64,000 nt of DNA from Secundilactobacillus hailunensis (GTDB lineage: Bacteria; Bacillota; Bacilli; Lactobacillales; Lactobacillaceae), in NCBI RefSeq assembly GCF_005405185.1, contig NZ_BJDO01000004.1, forward strand, positions 47,028 to 111,027, read 5' to 3'. Position 1 is the first letter of the stretch; every line of letters starts with the position of its first letter. Below the pieces are notes generated by a model. That model had not been told where the DNA came from, did not search any database, and was given only the letters and a program-made list of their open reading frames with translations. This document shows positions 10,071 to 19,345 of the stretch, piece by piece. Both the position numbers and the translations under genes were made by a program.

Positions 10071-10979
10071 ATGAATAATGAATTAACGCAGTTACTTGGC
10101 CGAGTCATTAGCGGCGAAGTCACTGATGAAAATGACAAGGAATATTACGTCCAGACGAATGGCTTAACGTTTCGACTCGACAAGACTGAAATCGAAAAGC
10201 CCCTGAAGCTGGGTAGCCGCTTTAAAGGGTTTGCTTACGAAAACGAACAGCACCAACTGCAGATTACGCGAAATGCGCCTAAAGTGCAGGTCGACCATTA
10301 CGGTTTTGGTGAAGTGGTGCGGGTGCAGCACGGCTTAGGCGTGTTCGTCAATATCGGCTTACCTAATAAGGACATTGTGGTCTCGCTGGATAATTTACCG
10401 GAAATTAACGCGCTCTGGCCTCAACGCGGTGACCGGTTAATGCTGTCGATCACGCTGGATAAAAAGGGCCGGATGTGGGGCGATCTCGGTGACGAAGCAC
10501 TTTACCGGGTCATTGCTCAGCCAGTGACGACTAAGTTAGATAATAAAGACGTAGTGGTTACGGCTTACCGGCTGAAATTAACCGGTACCATGGTGCTGAC
10601 CACTGACTATCATTTGGGCTTTATTCCTCCTGAAGAACGGGATCAGGAACCCCGCTTAGGCCAGCAATTAAATGCCCGGGTCATTAGCCAATTTCCCGAT
10701 GGCACGCTAAAAATCTCGTTACGGCCACGGGCTTATGAAGCCATTCCGGACGATGCTTTAATGTTACTAGCAACCTTGCAGCATGCGCCAGAAGGTAAAG
10801 TAGCCTTTACAGACAAGAGTGCTCCTGAAGACATCAAAGATTACTTTGGTATCAGCAAGGGCCAATTTAAGCGGGCCGTGGGTCATCTCATGAAACAGCG
10901 GTTTGCTGAAGAACACGATGGCTATTTATGGTTGACTGAAGCGGGACGTGATCAAAATGAAAACGGACGAGCAGATTGA
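10071..10979 (+). CDS. cvfB: S1-domain RNA-binding protein CvfB (YitL family)
   Basis: CvfB/YitL proteins carry tandem S1-type OB folds and a C-terminal winged helix; the Staphylococcus aureus member affects virulence gene expression and binds RNA. This protein has S1-like folds at about 1-60, 70-130 and 150-220 and a winged-helix end. The ATG at 10071 is used because a CGGGGA ribosome binding site precedes it and it gives 302 residues, the normal family size; the open frame runs further upstream without a good start. It begins a run of co-oriented genes (cvfB, xerD, ribT, scpA, scpB, rluB) with overlaps or minimal gaps, so an operon is likely. Confidence 0.88.
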   Translation: MNNELTQLLGRVISGEVTDENDKEYYVQTNGLTFRLDKTEIEKPLKLGSRFKGFAYENEQHQLQITRNAPKVQVDHYGFGEVVRVQHGLGVFVNIGLPNKDIVVSLDNLPEINALWPQRGDRLMLSITLDKKGRMWGDLGDEALYRVIAQPVTTKLDNKDVVVTAYRLKLTGTMVLTTDYHLGFIPPEERDQEPRLGQQLNARVISQFPDGTLKISLRPRAYEAIPDDALMLLATLQHAPEGKVAFTDKSAPEDIKDYFGISKGQFKRAVGHLMKQRFAEEHDGYLWLTEAGRDQNENGRAD

Positions 10980-11850
10980 GGACTTTCTGCATGATCTCCG
11001 AATCGAACGGGGACTAGCCGCTAATACGATCAGTTCGTATCGGCTGGACCTAAAAGAGTTTCGGCAGTTCTTAGACCAGCAGCATATTACTGATCTGGCA
11101 AAAGTGGATCAATTAACGATCCTGAACTTTTTAAAGCAGCAGCAAACTTCTGGTAAAGCGCGCAACAGCGTCACGCGAATGGTGTCGACTTTGCGGCACT
11201 TCTTTCAGTACCTCGTTGAAAATGATCAGCTGACGGTTGACCCAATGGCGGAGGTCAAAGCGCCGAAAAAGGGTCGGCCGTTGCCGCAAGTCTTGACGGT
11301 GGCTGAGGTTGAAGCGCTGTTAGCGGCACCGGATACCAGCAACAAGTATGGTATTCGCGACCGGGCAATTTTAGAAGTGATGTACGCTACGGGACTGCGG
11401 GTCAGTGAACTGGTCCATCTCAAGATGGGCGAGTTGCACCTGGAAATGGGGCTGATTCAGACACTGGGTAAGGGCAACAAGGAGCGGATCATCCCGATTG
11501 GTGACGTTGCTATTGACTGGATCAATCGGTACTTAAATCAAAGCCGACCAGTACTGCTGAAGCAGCGCACGTCGCCTTACCTTTTCTTAAACGCCCATGG
11601 CAGCGGGTTGAGCCGGCAAAGTATCTGGCAAAAGATTCAGCACTACGTCAGTGTGGCTGGAATTCGTAAGCATGTGACGCCGCATACGCTGCGGCATTCA
11701 TTTGCCACCCACATTCTGGAAAATGGTGCGGATCTGCGGATCGTTCAGGAGTTACTCGGCCATTCGGATATTTCGACAACGCAGATCTATACGCATATTT
11801 CTAAGAAGCACTTAACCGAAGTTTATCGTAAAGCTCATCCAAGGGCGTAA
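10957..11850 (+). CDS. xerD: Tyrosine recombinase XerD
   Basis: XerD acts with XerC at the dif site to resolve chromosome dimers at division. The 297-residue protein has an N-terminal SAM-like DNA-binding domain and a C-terminal catalytic domain with Arg148 (ATGLRVSEL), His243 and Arg246 (HTLRH), a second His in LGHSD, and the nucleophile Tyr278 (QIYTH). It overlaps the end of cvfB by 23 bases. The ATG at 10957 is preferred over a GTG nine bases upstream. The neighbours (ribT, scpA, scpB) match the usual xerD locus of Bacillus and lactobacilli, which separates it from the xerC gene at 47.8 kb. Confidence 0.95.
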   Translation: MKTDEQIEDFLHDLRIERGLAANTISSYRLDLKEFRQFLDQQHITDLAKVDQLTILNFLKQQQTSGKARNSVTRMVSTLRHFFQYLVENDQLTVDPMAEVKAPKKGRPLPQVLTVAEVEALLAAPDTSNKYGIRDRAILEVMYATGLRVSELVHLKMGELHLEMGLIQTLGKGNKERIIPIGDVAIDWINRYLNQSRPVLLKQRTSPYLFLNAHGSGLSRQSIWQKIQHYVSVAGIRKHVTPHTLRHSFATHILENGADLRIVQELLGHSDISTTQIYTHISKKHLTEVYRKAHPRA

Positions 11851-11869
11851 CGTTTTGGGAGGAATCAAT

Positions 11870-12226
11870 TTGTTACTGAAATACCGAACTGATTATGAGA
11901 AAGTGGCAATGGGCTTGCTCTCGCTTGCGCCCGCGTTAAAAAAGATCGATCGTCTGCAGGCTGAACTGCAGTGGTATCAAGATAGCGATTCACGGCAGCT
12001 ATTATTATGGAAAGATCTAAATCAGGACTTTTCCGGGGTCGTGGGTGTTGAATTACGGCCAAAGTTTGTCATTGTGCGCTTAATCGCCTTGATGCCAGCA
12101 GTCCGGAATCATAATCAGACCAACACGATCTTAACTGAATTACAGGATATGTATCCCAAGCAGCGCATTATGGGAACTCTAGAGACGACGAGTATCGTTG
12201 CTAAGTGGGAGGCTAGTCATGAGTGA
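11870..12226 (+). CDS. ribT: RibT family protein (GNAT-like fold)
   Basis: The N-terminus (LLKYRTDYEKVAMGLLSL) and the block RQLLLWKDLNQDFSGVVGVE align well with Bacillus subtilis RibT, a GNAT-type acetyltransferase-like protein of the riboflavin operon whose substrate is unknown. The TTG at 11870 is the start because GGGAGGA lies 6 bases before it and it matches the RibT N-terminus. The acetyl-CoA pyrophosphate loop that should read (Q/R)xxGxG is RNHNQT here, so acetyl-CoA binding may be weak or lost. It sits between xerD and scpA and overlaps scpA by 8 bases. Its link with riboflavin is supported only by homology and by ribU downstream. Confidence 0.8.
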   Translation: MLLKYRTDYEKVAMGLLSLAPALKKIDRLQAELQWYQDSDSRQLLLWKDLNQDFSGVVGVELRPKFVIVRLIALMPAVRNHNQTNTILTELQDMYPKQRIMGTLETTSIVAKWEASHE

Positions 12227-12980
12227 AGCACCAGTTTTGATTCACGTGCAGAACTTTGAGGGACCGTTGGATCTGCTCTTACACTTGATCAAATCTTCAT
12301 CCATCGATATTTATGACATTCCCATCGTGACTATTACTGATCAGTATATGACGGCTCTGCGGCAGATGCAGGACCATCAGTTGGACGTGGCTGGCGATTA
12401 CTTTGTTATGGCCGCCACACTCATGAAGATGAAGGCCAAACTGTTGCTGCCAGTGGAAGAAACACCTGCTGAAGAAGATGACGATGATGAACCGAGTTTA
12501 GCTGAGATGCAAGATGACCTGGTGACTCGGCTGGTGCAGTATCAGCGTTATCAACAAGCTGCCGGCTGGTTTAAACAGCAGGCGCTGGCACGGCAAAAAT
12601 TTTATAGCCGGCCAGAAATGGCGGTGCCGGCTGGTGTGAAATTAGGCAAGTTGGCACCGGGCTTAACCACCGTTGATTTGCGACGGAGTCTGATCGGTTT
12701 GACGCAGCGCAAACGACAGCCAGAATTGCCAATGCGGCTGGTCCGCAGTGAACAGTACACCGTTAAAGGCCAGATTCACACGCTGCGGTTTAAGCTCAGT
12801 CAAACGCGAGTGGCGGTGGCCTTTGGCGACTTGTTTGATCAACGGCCCAATAAGGAAGAACTGGTGACGACTTTTCTGGCGTTGCTGGAAATGACTAAGC
12901 AGCATGAAGTGGCCGTTGATCAGCCCAACCGGGTCATGCCGATCACCGTTAAACCGGCCAAATTGGGAGAAGAAAAATGA
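12219..12980 (+). CDS. scpA: Segregation and condensation protein A
   Basis: ScpA is the kleisin that bridges the Smc heads and, with ScpB, forms the bacterial condensin complex that compacts and segregates the chromosome. The 253-residue product has the kleisin N-terminal motif [15 protein letters not shown] (about 10-24), an acidic linker (about 85-100) and a C-terminal winged helix. The ATG at 12219 follows GGGAGG by 6 bases; the open frame extends 7 codons upstream but without a ribosome binding site. It overlaps ribT by 8 bases and scpB by 4, so the three are translationally coupled. Confidence 0.96.
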   Translation: MSEAPVLIHVQNFEGPLDLLLHLIKSSSIDIYDIPIVTITDQYMTALRQMQDHQLDVAGDYFVMAATLMKMKAKLLLPVEETPAEEDDDDEPSLAEMQDDLVTRLVQYQRYQQAAGWFKQQALARQKFYSRPEMAVPAGVKLGKLAPGLTTVDLRRSLIGLTQRKRQPELPMRLVRSEQYTVKGQIHTLRFKLSQTRVAVAFGDLFDQRPNKEELVTTFLALLEMTKQHEVAVDQPNRVMPITVKPAKLGEEK

Positions 12981-13564
12981 GTAGGATACAGCAATTAGAG
13001 GCGCTGCTGTTTGTCAGTGGCGAATCTGGACTGACGGTGACGGAACTGGCAACGTTGACCGATTCAATGGTGCCGGCAGTCAATCAGTCGTTAGTCAAAT
13101 TGAATCAAAAATATGCCAGTGATCCAGATTCAGCACTGGTGATTTTAAAAAGTAACGAAACGGTTCGCTTGGCCACGAAAGAAAGTCTGGCAAATACCGT
13201 CAATCAGTACTTTGAGGCACCCAGTTCTACGGGCCTGTCTCAAGCGTCACTGGAAGTTTTGGCGATTATTGCGTATAATCAGCCCATTACCCGAATTGAA
13301 ATCGATGAGATTCGGGGCGTCCAGAGTTCTGGCACTTTGAATAAGTTACTGCTGCGGCAGCTGATTGCCGAGTCCGGTCGTAAAAAGGGACCGGGACGGC
13401 CAAAGCTGTATCAGACCACAGACTACTTTATGGATTACTTTGGGCTCAAACAGTTGGCGGATCTACCGCCGCTGCCAGATGCGCAAACGCCGAGTGATGC
13501 AGAACAGAATAGCGATTTATTTTTAAAACGGTTTAACCAACAGATAAATGCGGAGGATAAATAG
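12977..13564 (+). CDS. scpB: Segregation and condensation protein B
   Basis: ScpB dimerises through winged-helix domains and binds the ScpA kleisin in the Smc-ScpAB condensin. The 195-residue protein has the family N-terminus ([18 protein letters not shown]), the central signature [28 protein letters not shown] segment (about 90-112) and a polar C-terminal tail. Its start ATGA overlaps the scpA stop. The size is normal. Confidence 0.96.
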   Translation: MSRIQQLEALLFVSGESGLTVTELATLTDSMVPAVNQSLVKLNQKYASDPDSALVILKSNETVRLATKESLANTVNQYFEAPSSTGLSQASLEVLAIIAYNQPITRIEIDEIRGVQSSGTLNKLLLRQLIAESGRKKGPGRPKLYQTTDYFMDYFGLKQLADLPPLPDAQTPSDAEQNSDLFLKRFNQQINAEDK

Positions 13565-13567
13565 TAC

Positions 13568-14296
13568 ATGGAACGATTGCAAAAAGTTATGGCCCACGCG
13601 GGGGTTGCTTCACGACGGAGTGCCGAAAAGATGATTACTGCTGGTCACGTTAAGGTGAACGGCAAAACGGTGACTGAATTGGGCACCAAAGTCAGCAAGC
13701 ACGATCATATTCTAGTAGATGAAATGCCCATTCAGACTGAAATGCCAGTTTACATTTTGATGAATAAGCCACGGCAGGTGGTTTCAACTGTCTCGGATGA
13801 TAAGCACCGCAAGACGGTGATCGATCTACTGGATGATGAGATCAAAGAACGAGTCTATCCCGTGGGCCGGCTGGACTATGACACTACCGGTTTATTACTG
13901 CTGACTAACGATGGGGCCTTAGCGAACCAACTGACTCATCCCAAGTACGAAGTTGATAAATCGTACGTTGCTAAGGTGCAGGGTATTCCAACTAACGATG
14001 AATTAAAGCGTCTGCGCAAAGGTGTCAGCATCGATGGTAAGCAGACGTCACCAGCAAGGACTCGGTTGATGTCTAGCGACGAAGGCCGTAAGACGGCAAT
14101 TGTCTCCATCACGATCCATGAAGGTAAAAACCACCAGATCAAGAAGATGCTGCAGGCAGTGGGTCACCCCGTAATGAAGCTGAAACGGGAAACCTATGCG
14201 TTCTTAACGTTAAAGGGTGTTCAGCCCGGTGATTTTCGGGAACTGAACCCCGAAGAAGTTAAGGAGTTAAAGCGAGTGGCCAAACTGGACAATTAA
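13568..14296 (+). CDS. rluB: 23S rRNA pseudouridine synthase RluB
   Basis: RluB isomerises a uridine in domain V of 23S rRNA (position 2605 in Escherichia coli). The product has an N-terminal S4 RNA-binding domain (about 1-60, MERLQKVMAHAGVASRRSAEKMI) and a RsuA-family catalytic domain with GRLDYDTTGLLLLTNDG; Asp103 is the catalytic residue. The 242-residue length is normal. It starts 3 bases after scpB and is the last gene before the FMN riboswitch, so the cvfB-rluB operon ends near 14.3 kb. Confidence 0.93.
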   Translation: MERLQKVMAHAGVASRRSAEKMITAGHVKVNGKTVTELGTKVSKHDHILVDEMPIQTEMPVYILMNKPRQVVSTVSDDKHRKTVIDLLDDEIKERVYPVGRLDYDTTGLLLLTNDGALANQLTHPKYEVDKSYVAKVQGIPTNDELKRLRKGVSIDGKQTSPARTRLMSSDEGRKTAIVSITIHEGKNHQIKKMLQAVGHPVMKLKRETYAFLTLKGVQPGDFRELNPEEVKELKRVAKLDN

Positions 14297-14352
14297 CTTG
14301 CTTTTTTGAAGTTTTCCCCGTACAATTGGGCTAAATAATTAAATAAGTGGTT

Positions 14353-14468
14353 CATCTTCAGGGCAGGGTGTAATTCCCGACCGGCGGTAACAGTCCGCGA
14401 CCTACTCCTCGAGTAGTTGATTCGGTGTAATTCCGATACCGACAGTAAAGTCTGGTATAAAGAAGATT
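14353..14468 (+). ncRNA. FMN riboswitch (RFN element)
   Basis: The conserved RFN core is present: GGGCAGGGTG-TAATTCCCGACCGGCGGT near 14360-14388, a variable arm (CTACTC/GAGTAG) at 14402-14415, then TTCGGTGTAATTCCGATACCGACAG and the closing strand. The P1 helix is CATCTTC (from 14353) with GAAGAT(T)G at its end. It controls ribU directly downstream; FMN binding should switch transcription off through the terminator that follows. Confidence 0.97.
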
Positions 14469-14490
14469 GGGTTAACACAAATTAGTGTCA

Positions 14491-14535
14491 AGCCGAATTA
14501 ATTTTCCTCTGAAGGAGATTGATTCGGCTTTTTGT
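14491..14535 (+). terminator. Riboswitch-controlled terminator before ribU
   Basis: AGCCGAAT (14491-14498) pairs with ATTCGGCT (14522-14529), with an inner TCCT/AGGA pair, followed by TTTTTG. It is the expression platform of the FMN riboswitch. Confidence 0.9.
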
Positions 14536-14582
14536 TTGCGTTTTCATTTTTGAAGATGGCCAAGTTTTGGAGGGTATATCTA

Positions 14583-15170
14583 ATGGAACATAGTCAACCA
14601 TTTAGCATTCGCCAGGTCGTTATCATGTCGTTGTTTGCTGGTATCTCGTTTTTGCTCTACTTTATTTCATTTCCCATATTACCGTTCGTCTCCTATATGA
14701 AGGTCGATTTTTCAGACATTCCGATTTTACTGGGGATGATCATGTTTGGTCCGCTGGGTGGGGTCATCATTGCAGCCATCAAAGGACTGCTGTACTGGAT
14801 CATGACTGGTGTTGACGTGGCCAACTTTATTGGCGTTGGTTCAGGGTTCATCGCCTCAGTGAGCTTCATGCTGCCGATTTATTGGGTGTTAAAGTACGTA
14901 CGTAAGTATAAGACGGTGACCCGTTTAATTTTAGCGGCCATTGCTGGGACGGTCAGTCTTTCAGTCATCATGGCGATACTGAACTCAACGATACTGATCC
15001 CAGTTTACATGGCAGTTCTGCACATGAAGATCACGATTCCGCTGTCGAAAATGTTACTATTTGGCGTGATTCCGTTCAACTTGATCAAGGGTGTGTTAGT
15101 TGGTGCGGTGTTCGTTTTAATAGCGGATCGCATGAAGACCTTTTTGCGCCAGCAATCGGATCTGCTCTAA
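14583..15170 (+). CDS. ribU: Riboflavin ECF transporter S component
   Basis: RibU is the membrane substrate-binding unit of an energy-coupling-factor importer for riboflavin; it borrows the shared EcfAA'T module encoded elsewhere. The 195-residue protein has about six hydrophobic segments and the family motif near PFVSYMKVDFSDIPILLGMIMFG (about 32-54). The ATG at 14583 follows GGAGG by 9 bases, and an in-frame extension upstream would run into the riboswitch terminator. Control by the FMN riboswitch just upstream makes the assignment strong. It is a single-gene unit with its own terminator. Confidence 0.95.
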   Translation: MEHSQPFSIRQVVIMSLFAGISFLLYFISFPILPFVSYMKVDFSDIPILLGMIMFGPLGGVIIAAIKGLLYWIMTGVDVANFIGVGSGFIASVSFMLPIYWVLKYVRKYKTVTRLILAAIAGTVSLSVIMAILNSTILIPVYMAVLHMKITIPLSKMLLFGVIPFNLIKGVLVGAVFVLIADRMKTFLRQQSDLL

Positions 15171-15208
15171 TAAAAATTAATTACTGTATGATATGAATAG
15201 GTAACGAT

Positions 15209-15236
15209 AGGGATGGCAATTGCGCCATCCTTTTTA
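15209..15236 (+). terminator. Terminator of ribU
   Basis: GGATGG (15211-15216) pairs with CCATCC (15225-15230), with an inner C/G pair, followed by TTTTT. Confidence 0.85.
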
Positions 15237-15318
15237 TCTGCCGTTGGTTGCTACTAGACAGCTAAATTGCGGTGTGGGAGAATGAATGCAGCTAACAAAA
15301 ACAGGGGGGATATCGACG

Positions 15319-16359
15319 ATGGATACAGCACAGCTCATTACTTTTTTATCACCGACAGCCCCAAGACGGCTGCGGGTGATTGAAAATATCTTGGTGGGCA
15401 AACGAACGGTTTCCACGCTTTACTGGGGTATGCGCTATCACCAATTGTCCTGGTTGGGTTACGAGAAAAGACTGACCCGAAACGTGATGGATCAGACGGC
15501 TTTAGAGCTCAAAAATAAGGGCTTAGTGACCGTTGAAGAGACCAACGCTCAGTTAACCGAACTGGGTGCGATTGAGCAGCAGCGACTGCTTAACAAGCAC
15601 TACCAACCCAAATACTTGAACCTCCGATTGATCGTGGATGTTGAGGCCCTTTGGCAGCGGCTGCTGCTGGCGACGCAGGTGGTTTCGGAGCAAGCTTACC
15701 AGAATAAGCACTATTATCCGTTGCAGGTGAGCTGGCAGGTCAAGCAGTTTGTTAAACGCTGGTTTCACCAGTTTTATTCAGACGACCTCCGAAAAGCGTT
15801 TCAGGACTTTTGGCAAACTTTTTTGTCACAGTTGCCCAATGATCAGGCATTGTTGATGAGTCGGCTATTAGTCGGCCATCAGCGTCCTGGTGAAACGCTA
15901 GTGCAGGTAGCCCATGATTTTGAGCTGACTGAATCAGAGGTGAGGGTGATGATCACCGATTTGATCTGTCAGTTGGCTAAAGTGATTGCTCATACTGAAA
16001 CTGCCAGCCTAAGATCGTTATTGGCGGGTTTGAGCCGGTCATTGATCAGTACCAGCGCACAGCAGACCCTGAACAGCTTTATGGCGGGAAAATCATTAGA
16101 GGTCATCAGTCATCAGCGCCAGCTTAAGCTAAGTACGGTGCGGGAGCATTTACTGGAAGCGGCCATTATGCTGCCACCCGAGCAGTTTGATTTTCAGCGG
16201 ATCTTACCGGCGCAATTAGTGACACAGATGCTGGCGCGGTTAGCAAAGACACCGCTTGATCAGTGGCAATTTACGCAAGTAGCGGATCTGTCAGTGGAAT
16301 TCTGGCAGTTTCGGCTGCTGGAAATCTTAAGGAGTAAACAAACGGATGATAAGTACTGA
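15319..16359 (+). CDS. YpbB-like helix-turn-helix protein
   Basis: The 346-residue protein has an N-terminal winged-helix-like region (about 10-80) and a C-terminal helix-turn-helix (about 255-300) of the kind found next to RecQ helicases (QRQLKLSTVREHLLEAAI). In Bacillus subtilis the equivalent pair is ypbB and recS (ypbC). The ATG at 15319 follows an AGGGGGG ribosome binding site by 9 bases. It overlaps the recQ start by 14 bases, so the two products are made together and probably act in the same DNA repair or fork-processing step. The exact function is unknown. Confidence 0.8.
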   Translation: MDTAQLITFLSPTAPRRLRVIENILVGKRTVSTLYWGMRYHQLSWLGYEKRLTRNVMDQTALELKNKGLVTVEETNAQLTELGAIEQQRLLNKHYQPKYLNLRLIVDVEALWQRLLLATQVVSEQAYQNKHYYPLQVSWQVKQFVKRWFHQFYSDDLRKAFQDFWQTFLSQLPNDQALLMSRLLVGHQRPGETLVQVAHDFELTESEVRVMITDLICQLAKVIAHTETASLRSLLAGLSRSLISTSAQQTLNSFMAGKSLEVISHQRQLKLSTVREHLLEAAIMLPPEQFDFQRILPAQLVTQMLARLAKTPLDQWQFTQVADLSVEFWQFRLLEILRSKQTDDKY

Positions 16360-17818
16360 ACAACTCTATCAGACCCTTCAAAAACGGTTTGGCTTCAGTC
16401 ATTTTCGGGCTGGCCAACTGGAAGCTCTGACCGCCTTAACGGCCGGACAAAATACATTAGCCGTATTGCCCACAGGTGCGGGAAAGACCCTCATTTATGA
16501 GCTCTACGGAGCGGCGACCCAGCAGTTAGTGCTGATCGTGTCGCCCTTGATCTCGCTGATGCAAGATCAGGTGACGACCCTCAACGTAAAGGGTGAAAAG
16601 CGGGCAGCTGCCTTGACTTCTCTCATGACTTATCCAGAAAAGAACTGGGTTTTACAGCATTTGACGGCGTACCGGTTCCTATTTGTGTCACCGGAAATGC
16701 TGAGCCAAGACGCAGTACTCAGTGCGCTGCAAAATGTCTCGCTAGGGTTACTAGTCGTGGATGAAGCACACTGCATCTCCACGTGGGGACCAGATTTTCG
16801 GCCAGAATACCTGTTATTAGGCCAAATTAGGCATCAGTTAAATGACCCGCTGACATTGATGACCACAGCCACGGCGACTCAGCACGTTAAAACCGATATT
16901 AAGCAAAAATTACAGCTTCCGGATGCTACTGAAGTGGTTTTACCGATCGACCGGCAGAATATTTTTCTGGACGTGGCGCAGTTTGAAACACAGACTGATA
17001 AGGATGACCGCTTGATTGAACTGGTGACCACCCTTAAGAAGCCGGGCGTAGTGTACTTTTCCAGTAAAAAGAAGGCCAATGAGACGGCCGAACTGCTGGC
17101 ATTAAAGACCCATTGCCGAGTAGCTGCCTATCATGCGGGCCTTGATCCGGAAACGCGCTTTAAAGTACAGCAGCAGTTTATGCAGGACCAGTTAGACGTG
17201 ATCTGTGCGACCAGTGCGTTTGGCATGGGCATTGATAAGAATAACGTGCGGTTTGTGATCCATTACCACGTGCCCAGTGACCTGGAAGCTTATTGGCAGG
17301 AAATTGGCCGGGCTGGCCGGGATGGTAAGCAAAGTATCGCCATTTTACTTTATCAGCCTGGCGACGAGCAGATCGCGCAGTTTTTGAGCGACGCGACTGT
17401 GCCGCAGGAAAATGAAATTCACTATTATTTTCAGCAAATGGCGCCGCAGATTGCCGGTGATGAAAAGGCGAATTTGATTTGGTTTTACAAGCAGCATCAC
17501 TATCAAGAACGCCAAGTCCAAGAACTGTTTGAACGTCGCCGTGAACAGCGGATGGTGGCGTTTAGAAAAATGATGGGGTATTTACGGACACCGACCTGCA
17601 AACGGCAATATGTTCAGCACTATTTTGACCAGGTATCACAGCCGGATGAATTGCCCGCAGACTGTTGTAGCAGCGATCAGCCAGACATTGATCTTACTGC
17701 GTTGGGGCTGATATCGACAAACGACAGTGTAACGGTGAGCCAAAATGAAGGCCCAGCTAGCTGGCAAGCTATTTTGACCCAGCTATTTAATGCTGATGGT
17801 AAAACGGATGCAGTTTAA
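16346..17818 (+). CDS. recQ: RecQ-family ATP-dependent DNA helicase (RecS-like)
   Basis: RecQ helicases unwind DNA 3' to 5' in recombination and fork repair. The 490-residue protein has a superfamily 2 core: motif 0 around RFGFSHFRAGQLEAL, Walker A PTGAGKT at 42-48, DEAH at 139-142, motif III TATAT and motif VI EIGRAGRDG. A zinc-binding segment follows (Cys in PTCKRQY, then a CC pair about 20 residues later). No HRDC domain is present; this short form corresponds to B. subtilis RecS. It is coupled to ypbB by an overlap of 14 bases. Confidence 0.93.
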   Translation: MISTEQLYQTLQKRFGFSHFRAGQLEALTALTAGQNTLAVLPTGAGKTLIYELYGAATQQLVLIVSPLISLMQDQVTTLNVKGEKRAAALTSLMTYPEKNWVLQHLTAYRFLFVSPEMLSQDAVLSALQNVSLGLLVVDEAHCISTWGPDFRPEYLLLGQIRHQLNDPLTLMTTATATQHVKTDIKQKLQLPDATEVVLPIDRQNIFLDVAQFETQTDKDDRLIELVTTLKKPGVVYFSSKKKANETAELLALKTHCRVAAYHAGLDPETRFKVQQQFMQDQLDVICATSAFGMGIDKNNVRFVIHYHVPSDLEAYWQEIGRAGRDGKQSIAILLYQPGDEQIAQFLSDATVPQENEIHYYFQQMAPQIAGDEKANLIWFYKQHHYQERQVQELFERRREQRMVAFRKMMGYLRTPTCKRQYVQHYFDQVSQPDELPADCCSSDQPDIDLTALGLISTNDSVTVSQNEGPASWQAILTQLFNADGKTDAV

Positions 17819-17844
17819 AAAAATTCCCACTCTTGTGCCAGCTA

Positions 17845-17853
17845 TGGTACAAT
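17845..17853 (+). promoter_or_regulatory. Extended -10 promoter of the LysM gene
   Basis: TG-G-TACAAT forms an extended -10 about 30 bases before the gene; no convincing -35 box. Confidence 0.55.
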
Positions 17854-17881
17854 TCGTAATGAAAGTTTTTGAGGAGGTTAC

Positions 17882-18559
17882 ATGATGGATCCAAAAAAGG
17901 ACGATCACTCATCCGAAACAAAACCTTGGGATCAATCGTTTGGGGACGATCGGGATGACCAAGGCAATTTGTCACGGACTAAGCGTCATAAACAAAGTCA
18001 CAATAATCGGTTAGTCACGATTATCTTAGTGGCCATTATTATTTTGATTGCGGTAGGCTCTTTGATTTACGGCCTGGCACGTCAAAGTGCAATGAATAAG
18101 CCTGATAACTCGATGAGCGTTGCTAGTGAAAAAACGAGTTCAGTCAGTCAGCCGCACCGTAAAAAAGCTGCTAAATCGGTCTCCAAAAAGCCGGCTTCAT
18201 CGGCTTCTGAAAAAAAGGCTACTGCCGCTGATGCCAATGCCAGCTCCAAGACTAGTGAGAGTAGTTCTTCAAAAGCAACTTCTGCAGTGACGACTTCTTC
18301 ACAGACCCAACGGACAAGTGAATCAGCAACTGTTAAGCAGCCGACTACGCACGCTAAACCCGCTGCCCAGTCGACGACTTCGCAGCAGGCAGCAAGTTCG
18401 ACGTCAGGTTCCGGCTCAAAGTACGCGACCGTTGGCCAGGGTCAAGGTATCTATCGCGTGGCTGTGAATAACGGGATCTCCGTTGAGCGGCTGAAACAAT
18501 TGAATGGTGGTTTATCGGGGCAGACGCTACGCCCAGGACAAAGATTACGCGTCAAATAA
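17882..18559 (+). CDS. Membrane-anchored LysM-domain protein
   Basis: The 225-residue protein has a polar charged cytoplasmic N-terminus (about 1-45), one transmembrane helix (about 46-66, LVTIILVAIIILIAVGSLI), a long low-complexity Ser/Ala/Thr/Lys linker outside (about 75-180) and a C-terminal LysM peptidoglycan-binding domain (YRVAVNNGISVERLKQLNG, about 185-225). It is therefore a cell-wall-tethered membrane protein, like B. subtilis YpbE at the same locus. GAGGAGG lies before two adjacent ATGs; the second, at 17885, has the better spacing and may be the true start. It precedes cmk by 19 bases and may be co-transcribed with it. Confidence 0.85.
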   Translation: MMDPKKDDHSSETKPWDQSFGDDRDDQGNLSRTKRHKQSHNNRLVTIILVAIIILIAVGSLIYGLARQSAMNKPDNSMSVASEKTSSVSQPHRKKAAKSVSKKPASSASEKKATAADANASSKTSESSSSKATSAVTTSSQTQRTSESATVKQPTTHAKPAAQSTTSQQAASSTSGSGSKYATVGQGQGIYRVAVNNGISVERLKQLNGGLSGQTLRPGQRLRVK

Positions 18560-18578
18560 GTTGATACAGGTGGACAGA

Positions 18579-19265
18579 ATGGCAAAAAAAGAGTTGCAAG
18601 TTGCAATTGATGGACCAGCCTCTGCTGGTAAGAGTACGGTCGCCAAAAAAATTGCGCACCGATTTCGTTACGTTTACTGTGATACTGGTGCCATGTACCG
18701 CACAGTCACGCTAAAGGCGATGCAGCAAAACGTGGCGCTAGATGATCCAGTGGCTTTAGCAGAAATGCTGAAGACAACTGAGATTGCGTTTAAACCGGGA
18801 AATCCCGAACAATTAGTTTTTCTTGATGGTCAGGAAGTTACCATGGCAATTCGTCAGCCGGACGTGACTAATCAGGTTTCCACAGTAGCCGCCCAAGGCA
18901 CGGTGCGGGCTGATTTAACGGAACGTCAGCGCAAGATTGCTGAAGCGGGCGGCATCGTGATGGACGGTCGCGATATTGGCACGTCGGTATTGCCAAAAGC
19001 CGAAGTTAAGATCTTTTTAGTGGCTAGCGTTGAAGAACGGGCCCAGCGGCGGTTTAAGGATAATGCTGAAAAGGGGATTCATACCCCCATGGATGTGCTT
19101 CGCGATGAGATTCAAACGCGGGATCACAAAGATTCCACGCGGGCAATCTCACCGCTGACACAAGCAGCGGATGCGGTTCGTTTGGACACCACTTCATTGT
19201 CAATTGATGAGGTGGTTGACCAGATAAGTGCCATAATTACTAAAAAACAACAAGAATTTACATAA
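18579..19265 (+). CDS. cmk: Cytidylate kinase
   Basis: Cmk phosphorylates CMP and dCMP to the diphosphates in pyrimidine salvage and DNA precursor supply. The 228-residue protein has the P-loop GPASAGKST at 12-20, the NMP-binding segment CDTGAMYRTVTLKA and the DGRDIGTSVLP motif of the family. The ATG at 18579 follows a weak AGGTGGA; the open frame extends 25 codons upstream into the LysM gene. rpsA follows, the same cmk-rpsA order as in many bacteria. Confidence 0.96.
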   Translation: MAKKELQVAIDGPASAGKSTVAKKIAHRFRYVYCDTGAMYRTVTLKAMQQNVALDDPVALAEMLKTTEIAFKPGNPEQLVFLDGQEVTMAIRQPDVTNQVSTVAAQGTVRADLTERQRKIAEAGGIVMDGRDIGTSVLPKAEVKIFLVASVEERAQRRFKDNAEKGIHTPMDVLRDEIQTRDHKDSTRAISPLTQAADAVRLDTTSLSIDEVVDQISAIITKKQQEFT

Positions 19266-19345
19266 AACTTGGTCATGCTACTGGTATTTATGTTAATTTT
19301 CGGATAAAATATAAGTTAGAGTTGTCGCAAGGAGGAAAAGGTCGT

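Noticed and set aside
14293..14478. Minus-strand open frame across the FMN riboswitch
   Set aside because: It covers the conserved riboswitch bases, which explain the sequence fully.
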